The notes below the pieces were generated by a model. It was not told the DNA's origin. It searched no databases and was given only the letters and a program-made list of their open reading frames with translations. From Pinibacter aurantiacus (lineage in GTDB: Bacteria > Bacteroidota > Bacteroidia > Chitinophagales > Chitinophagaceae), in contig NZ_JAHSPG010000001.1 of assembly GCF_019130065.1 (NCBI RefSeq), positions 806,001 to 870,000 on the forward strand: a stretch of 64,000 bases of DNA, read 5' to 3'. Positions 61,136-64,000 of the stretch are shown one piece after another. Numbering within the stretch: the first letter of the stretch is position 1; each line of letters opens with the position of its first letter. The position numbers and the translations under genes are program-made.

Positions 61136-63385
61136 ATGGTCAGAGGAAGAATCATTTCCACAACCGTTATTCTATTATTTACTTACTTCTCACTGTCAGC
61201 GCAATCCGTACCGGCAACGAGGCCGAAGATTGGATTGGTACTCAGTGGTGGCGGAGCTAAAGGGCTTGCACACATCGGCATTTTAAAAGCATTGGATTCT
61301 GCCGGACTTCACATCGATTATATTACCGGAACAAGTATGGGCAGCATTATCGGCGCCATGTATGCGTCGGGATACAGTGCGGATTCTATTTTACAGATAG
61401 CACACGGCATTGATTGGGATATGTTGCTTTCCAACCAGTCGCAAATGCGCAGCTACACGATGGAAGAAAAAGACGAGTACGGACGGTACACGATCGAGTT
61501 GCCGTTTGTAAGTGGCCGCTTTAAATTTTCCTCCGGCTTGCTGGAGGGTGAAGAACTGTGGCTAAAGTTTTCTGAGCTTTTCTTCCACGTTTACAAGATC
61601 ACCAATTTTGACAGTCTTCCTATTCCATTCAAATGTATTGCGACAGATCTTTCAAACGGAAAGGCAGTTGTAATTGATTCGGGAAACATTGTAACGGCGC
61701 TTCGTGCCAGCATGGCTATTCCCAGTGTGTTTACCGCTGTTGACTACCAGGGAAAAAAATTGGTGGATGGCGGCCTGATCAGGAATTTTCCTGCAAGCGA
61801 TGTAAAAAAAATGGGTGCGGATATTATTGTTGGAAGTGATGTAGCTCAAGGATTAAAGTCTCCCGACAAACTCAACTCTCCTATTGAGGTTCTCTTACAA
61901 ATTGCTTTTTTTAAAGAAGCAGAATTAAGACCGAGCGAAGACAGTCTTTGCCAGGTGTATATAAAACATGATATCGAGAAATTTACTTCTGCAAGCTTTT
62001 CCAGTAGCTCTATTATTATCGACTCTGGCATTAACATGGGCAGACGATATTATCCTTATTTCAAAAAGATCGCCGATTCACTGAATGCGTTGTATGGCGA
62101 ACAGGCGTATGTAAGGCCGGTTATCAAAAGAGACTCATCTATCATCATCGATTCTATGCAGATAAGCGGATTGCGTTTTACCGACGAAAGCTTTCTGAAA
62201 AACATGATGCGCCTGGACCTGCATGAAGCTTACACGGAAAAGGACATTTCGAAAAGAATACGCATGGCGTTTGGCACACGTTACTACAACAAGATAACTT
62301 ATCAACTGATGCCGCTGGATTCGGGGCATTGTAAAATAATATTGAACATAGCTGAGAACCCACAGAGCTTTGCGAAATTCAGTTTAAACTACAACCGCAC
62401 CACAGGCGTGAGTGCGGTGGCAAATCTTACGACAAGGGACTGGCTGTTCAAAAAAACAAGAGACATTGTTACGGCCAATCTTGGTGATAACATAAAAGTT
62501 CGTGCGGAACATATGCAGCTTTTCGGCAAAAAAGGTAGCTGGAAAGTGCTGCTGCTTGATGGCAGCTACGAGAACCAGGAACTCACTATATACGACAATT
62601 TCAGAGCGGCGGGTCTTTACCAGCAGCGTTACTCGCATTTGGGTGCCAAAATGCAAACCTCGCGTAAACGCAGCCTTACTTTTGGCGTAGGTGCCGCCTA
62701 CGAATGGATACATTACCACCCGAAAATACCGGTAACCGAATCATTAACGGGCAATGACAACCAATGGAACGTAATGGCATTTTTTAAATTCAACACGCTT
62801 GATAAGCCAACGCTTCCTTTGAAAGGTATCCGAACAGAATTGTCGATGAACTATGTTTTTAAGCAGTCTCCCAACGCATTTTTATTGGCAGAGGACAGTG
62901 TAAAAATTCCACTCGAAGACGTACTCAATTTCAGCAATCATGTCGGCCTGCACTTTTTCCTGGAAGGTTATAAAACTGTTCGCGGAAGAAATACTTTTTC
63001 CACTCTATTGCAAGCAGGCGCTTTGTTTAACAACAACCAGATATTGTTTAATGACTTTTTTATAGGAGGTATAAATAGTGTTATTCATAACCAGGTTCTT
63101 TTTGCAGGCCTGCCCGAGGCTTCCATTATAACACCGTCTTATCTTACGTATCAATGGGGCTGGCGCAGATCGTGGTTTCCGAGCATTTACTCAATAGCCC
63201 GCGCCAATATTGGGTGGTACGACTTTCTTAAACAAGACAATACATTTCAAAACCCAAAATGGCTCACTGGCTATAGCGCAACATTCGGCTACACTTCGCC
63301 ATTAGGGCCGATTGAATTTAGTGTAATGTACAGTGATCAATCGAAGAAAGTGTCAACGTATGTCAATGTCGGATTTGCGTTTTAG
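61136..63385 (+). CDS. Patatin-like phospholipase with outer-membrane beta-barrel
   Basis: 749 residues. Signal peptide to about residue 23 (YFSLSAQS). Patatin domain: oxyanion GGGAKG (38-43), nucleophile elbow GTSMG with Ser67, and DGG in KKLVDGGLIRNFPASDVKKM. After residue ~320 a POTRA-like segment (IDSMQISGLRFTDESFLKNM) and a C-terminal barrel of the surface-antigen type ending YVNVGFAF with terminal Phe. This is the type Vd-like arrangement (PlpD of Pseudomonas), where the lipase is exposed to or released from the surface. Phospholipase activity is inferred. Confidence 0.92.
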   Translation: MVRGRIISTTVILLFTYFSLSAQSVPATRPKIGLVLSGGGAKGLAHIGILKALDSAGLHIDYITGTSMGSIIGAMYASGYSADSILQIAHGIDWDMLLSNQSQMRSYTMEEKDEYGRYTIELPFVSGRFKFSSGLLEGEELWLKFSELFFHVYKITNFDSLPIPFKCIATDLSNGKAVVIDSGNIVTALRASMAIPSVFTAVDYQGKKLVDGGLIRNFPASDVKKMGADIIVGSDVAQGLKSPDKLNSPIEVLLQIAFFKEAELRPSEDSLCQVYIKHDIEKFTSASFSSSSIIIDSGINMGRRYYPYFKKIADSLNALYGEQAYVRPVIKRDSSIIIDSMQISGLRFTDESFLKNMMRLDLHEAYTEKDISKRIRMAFGTRYYNKITYQLMPLDSGHCKIILNIAENPQSFAKFSLNYNRTTGVSAVANLTTRDWLFKKTRDIVTANLGDNIKVRAEHMQLFGKKGSWKVLLLDGSYENQELTIYDNFRAAGLYQQRYSHLGAKMQTSRKRSLTFGVGAAYEWIHYHPKIPVTESLTGNDNQWNVMAFFKFNTLDKPTLPLKGIRTELSMNYVFKQSPNAFLLAEDSVKIPLEDVLNFSNHVGLHFFLEGYKTVRGRNTFSTLLQAGALFNNNQILFNDFFIGGINSVIHNQVLFAGLPEASIITPSYLTYQWGWRRSWFPSIYSIARANIGWYDFLKQDNTFQNPKWLTGYSATFGYTSPLGPIEFSVMYSDQSKKVSTYVNVGFAF

Positions 63386-63390
63386 AGAGA

Positions 63391-63548
63391 GCAGAACGCA
63401 GATCTTCATGATTGTCATGATTTGATATGATTAAATACAAAAAGGCTCCGATAAAGCAAGTTTATCGGAGCCTTTTGATTTATTCGATTTGTGAGGGCGA
63501 ATGCAATTCGCCCCACCATTTTCCATTTTCAATTTTCAACTTTCAATT
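63391..63548. repeat. Repeat spacer with three families and a terminator
   Basis: Left-type GAACGCAGATCTTCATG arm (63391-63433), terminator, palindrome GGGCGAAT/ATTCGCCC (63495-63513), right-type CATTTTCAATTTTC arm (63521-63548). The flanking arms are of different families. Confidence 0.85.
63440..63476. terminator. Bidirectional intrinsic terminator between convergent genes
   Basis: Stem AAAAGGCTCCGATAAA/TTTATCGGAGCCTTTT (63440-63455, 63461-63476), 5-nt loop; T tracts on both strands. Confidence 0.92.
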
Positions 63549-63549
63549 C

Positions 63550-64000
63550 TTACAAATTGTCTTCTGACTCTTCCACATGTTGTGCTTTCAGGAAGTCTGT
63601 TACGAGATAGCTGATGAGTTTTCCAACTGTGTCGTCCCTTCTGCCATCGCTTAATTGTGCGGCGCCTTCGCAAATGTGCAGATAAGCGACATTCGCTTCG
63701 GAGGCGATCATGTTGATGTAATGGCGTGCATGGATCGGCGACATACCGCAAGGCGAAGTTGCACTGCTCAATACATTTTCAATGGCATCCAGATCGAGCT
63801 CTATGCCACATGCAGTGTCGTTGGTAAAATCTATTCCATCTGCAATTGCTTCAATGAAGTTTCTTTTACCGTGCAGGAAAATATCCTCGTAGGTAATACA
63901 ATCGAAGAAAGGATTATTTACGATATCCATCCATACGTTCTGTGGTAAATAATTTTCATGAATGCCGAGCATAAAATATTTCTGCAGGTAACCATCCTCT
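63550..64000 (-). CDS. Arginase/agmatinase/formimidoylglutamase family protein, N-terminus cut by window edge
   Basis: The last ~149 residues are visible; the frame is open to the right edge (EDGYLQKYFMLGIHENYLPQ). Motif GIELDLDAIENVLSSATSPC followed by GMSPIHARHYINMIA takes the place of the arginase DVDxxDP..APG region, and HICEGA..LSDGRRDDTVGK holds the acidic residue near the active site. This matches Bacteroidota proteins labelled formimidoylglutamase (histidine degradation), but arginase-type substrate cannot be excluded. The stop TAA is next to a repeat arm. Confidence 0.85.
   Translation of the reverse strand, partial: EDGYLQKYFMLGIHENYLPQNVWMDIVNNPFFDCITYEDIFLHGKRNFIEAIADGIDFTNDTACGIELDLDAIENVLSSATSPCGMSPIHARHYINMIASEANVAYLHICEGAAQLSDGRRDDTVGKLISYLVTDFLKAQHVEESEDNL

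Overview
The window looks like a chromosome segment of a member of the Bacteroidota, most likely family Chitinophagaceae. This rests on Bacteroidota-type -7 boxes (TAnnTTTG) before many genes, little Shine-Dalgarno signal, several TTG/GTG starts, a YtxJ bacillithiol-type protein, a fused SpmA/SpmB-like carrier, a separate E1-alpha pyruvate dehydrogenase gene, and the general style of the RND, TolC and glycosyltransferase proteins. The family-level assignment is inference. I see no rRNA, tRNA, CRISPR array, transposase, integrase or prophage.

Layout. 1-5.3 kb: end of an Fe-S (CCG-domain) protein, ribH, a membrane-anchored TPR protein, pdhA, recF and a DciA-like (DUF721) gene, with a ~110-bp tandem repeat between the last two. 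5.6-9 kb: a large unknown helical protein, a lone DppB-type permease and an encapsulated-ferritin-like protein without a shell gene nearby. 9.2-16.7 kb: one export operon (TetR regulator, TolC, HlyD, two ABC ATPases, two ABC-2 permeases) interrupted by a four-helix-bundle gene held between perfect 32-bp inverted repeats. 16.9-19.2 kb: two glycosyltransferases. 19.3-22.8 kb: a kinase-receiver-kinase hybrid sensor and a stand-alone receiver. 22.9-33 kb: purE, a TcdA-like enzyme, dnaG, a YdeI-like protein, an M48 lipoprotein protease, plsY, prmA, pnp and rpsO. 33.1-36.4 kb: a sugar oxidoreductase and two glycosyltransferases. 36.4-45.2 kb: ftsE, a DUF2188/HEPN-like pair, the SpmAB fusion, ychF, a PyrR-like enzyme, a membrane Fe-S protein, an antitoxin-like fragment, a metallophosphoesterase and unknowns. 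45.4-52.7 kb: an MFS carrier and a complete RND tripartite efflux operon. 52.9-64 kb: an EamA carrier, a polyprenol-phosphate glycosyltransferase, a DnaQ-like exonuclease, mpl, a 37-residue lipoprotein, ytxJ, a DUF3347 lipoprotein, an ABC-F protein, a patatin/beta-barrel protein and the end of an arginase-family enzyme.

The most unusual feature is in the spacers. About thirty intergenic regions carry arms built from short 7-9 nt words (TTGAAAAT, ACTGAATA, GAGAGTTG, AATTAGG, AGTAAAAA, GTTTTGAG, TCATGATTG). When paired they form inverted repeats, and on the given strand every pair has the same order: the TTGAAAAT-type arm first and its complement second. The first-type arm follows stop codons at 0-10 nt, and the complementary arm precedes start codons. 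In several genes the stop codon itself is part of the repeat. In four regions a normal intrinsic terminator sits inside the loop. The four-helix-bundle gene at 14.0 kb occupies such a loop, and two copies with a nearly identical loop, in opposite orientation, bracket the kinase/receiver pair at 19.3-22.8 kb. I know of no named family for these elements, but I could not search.
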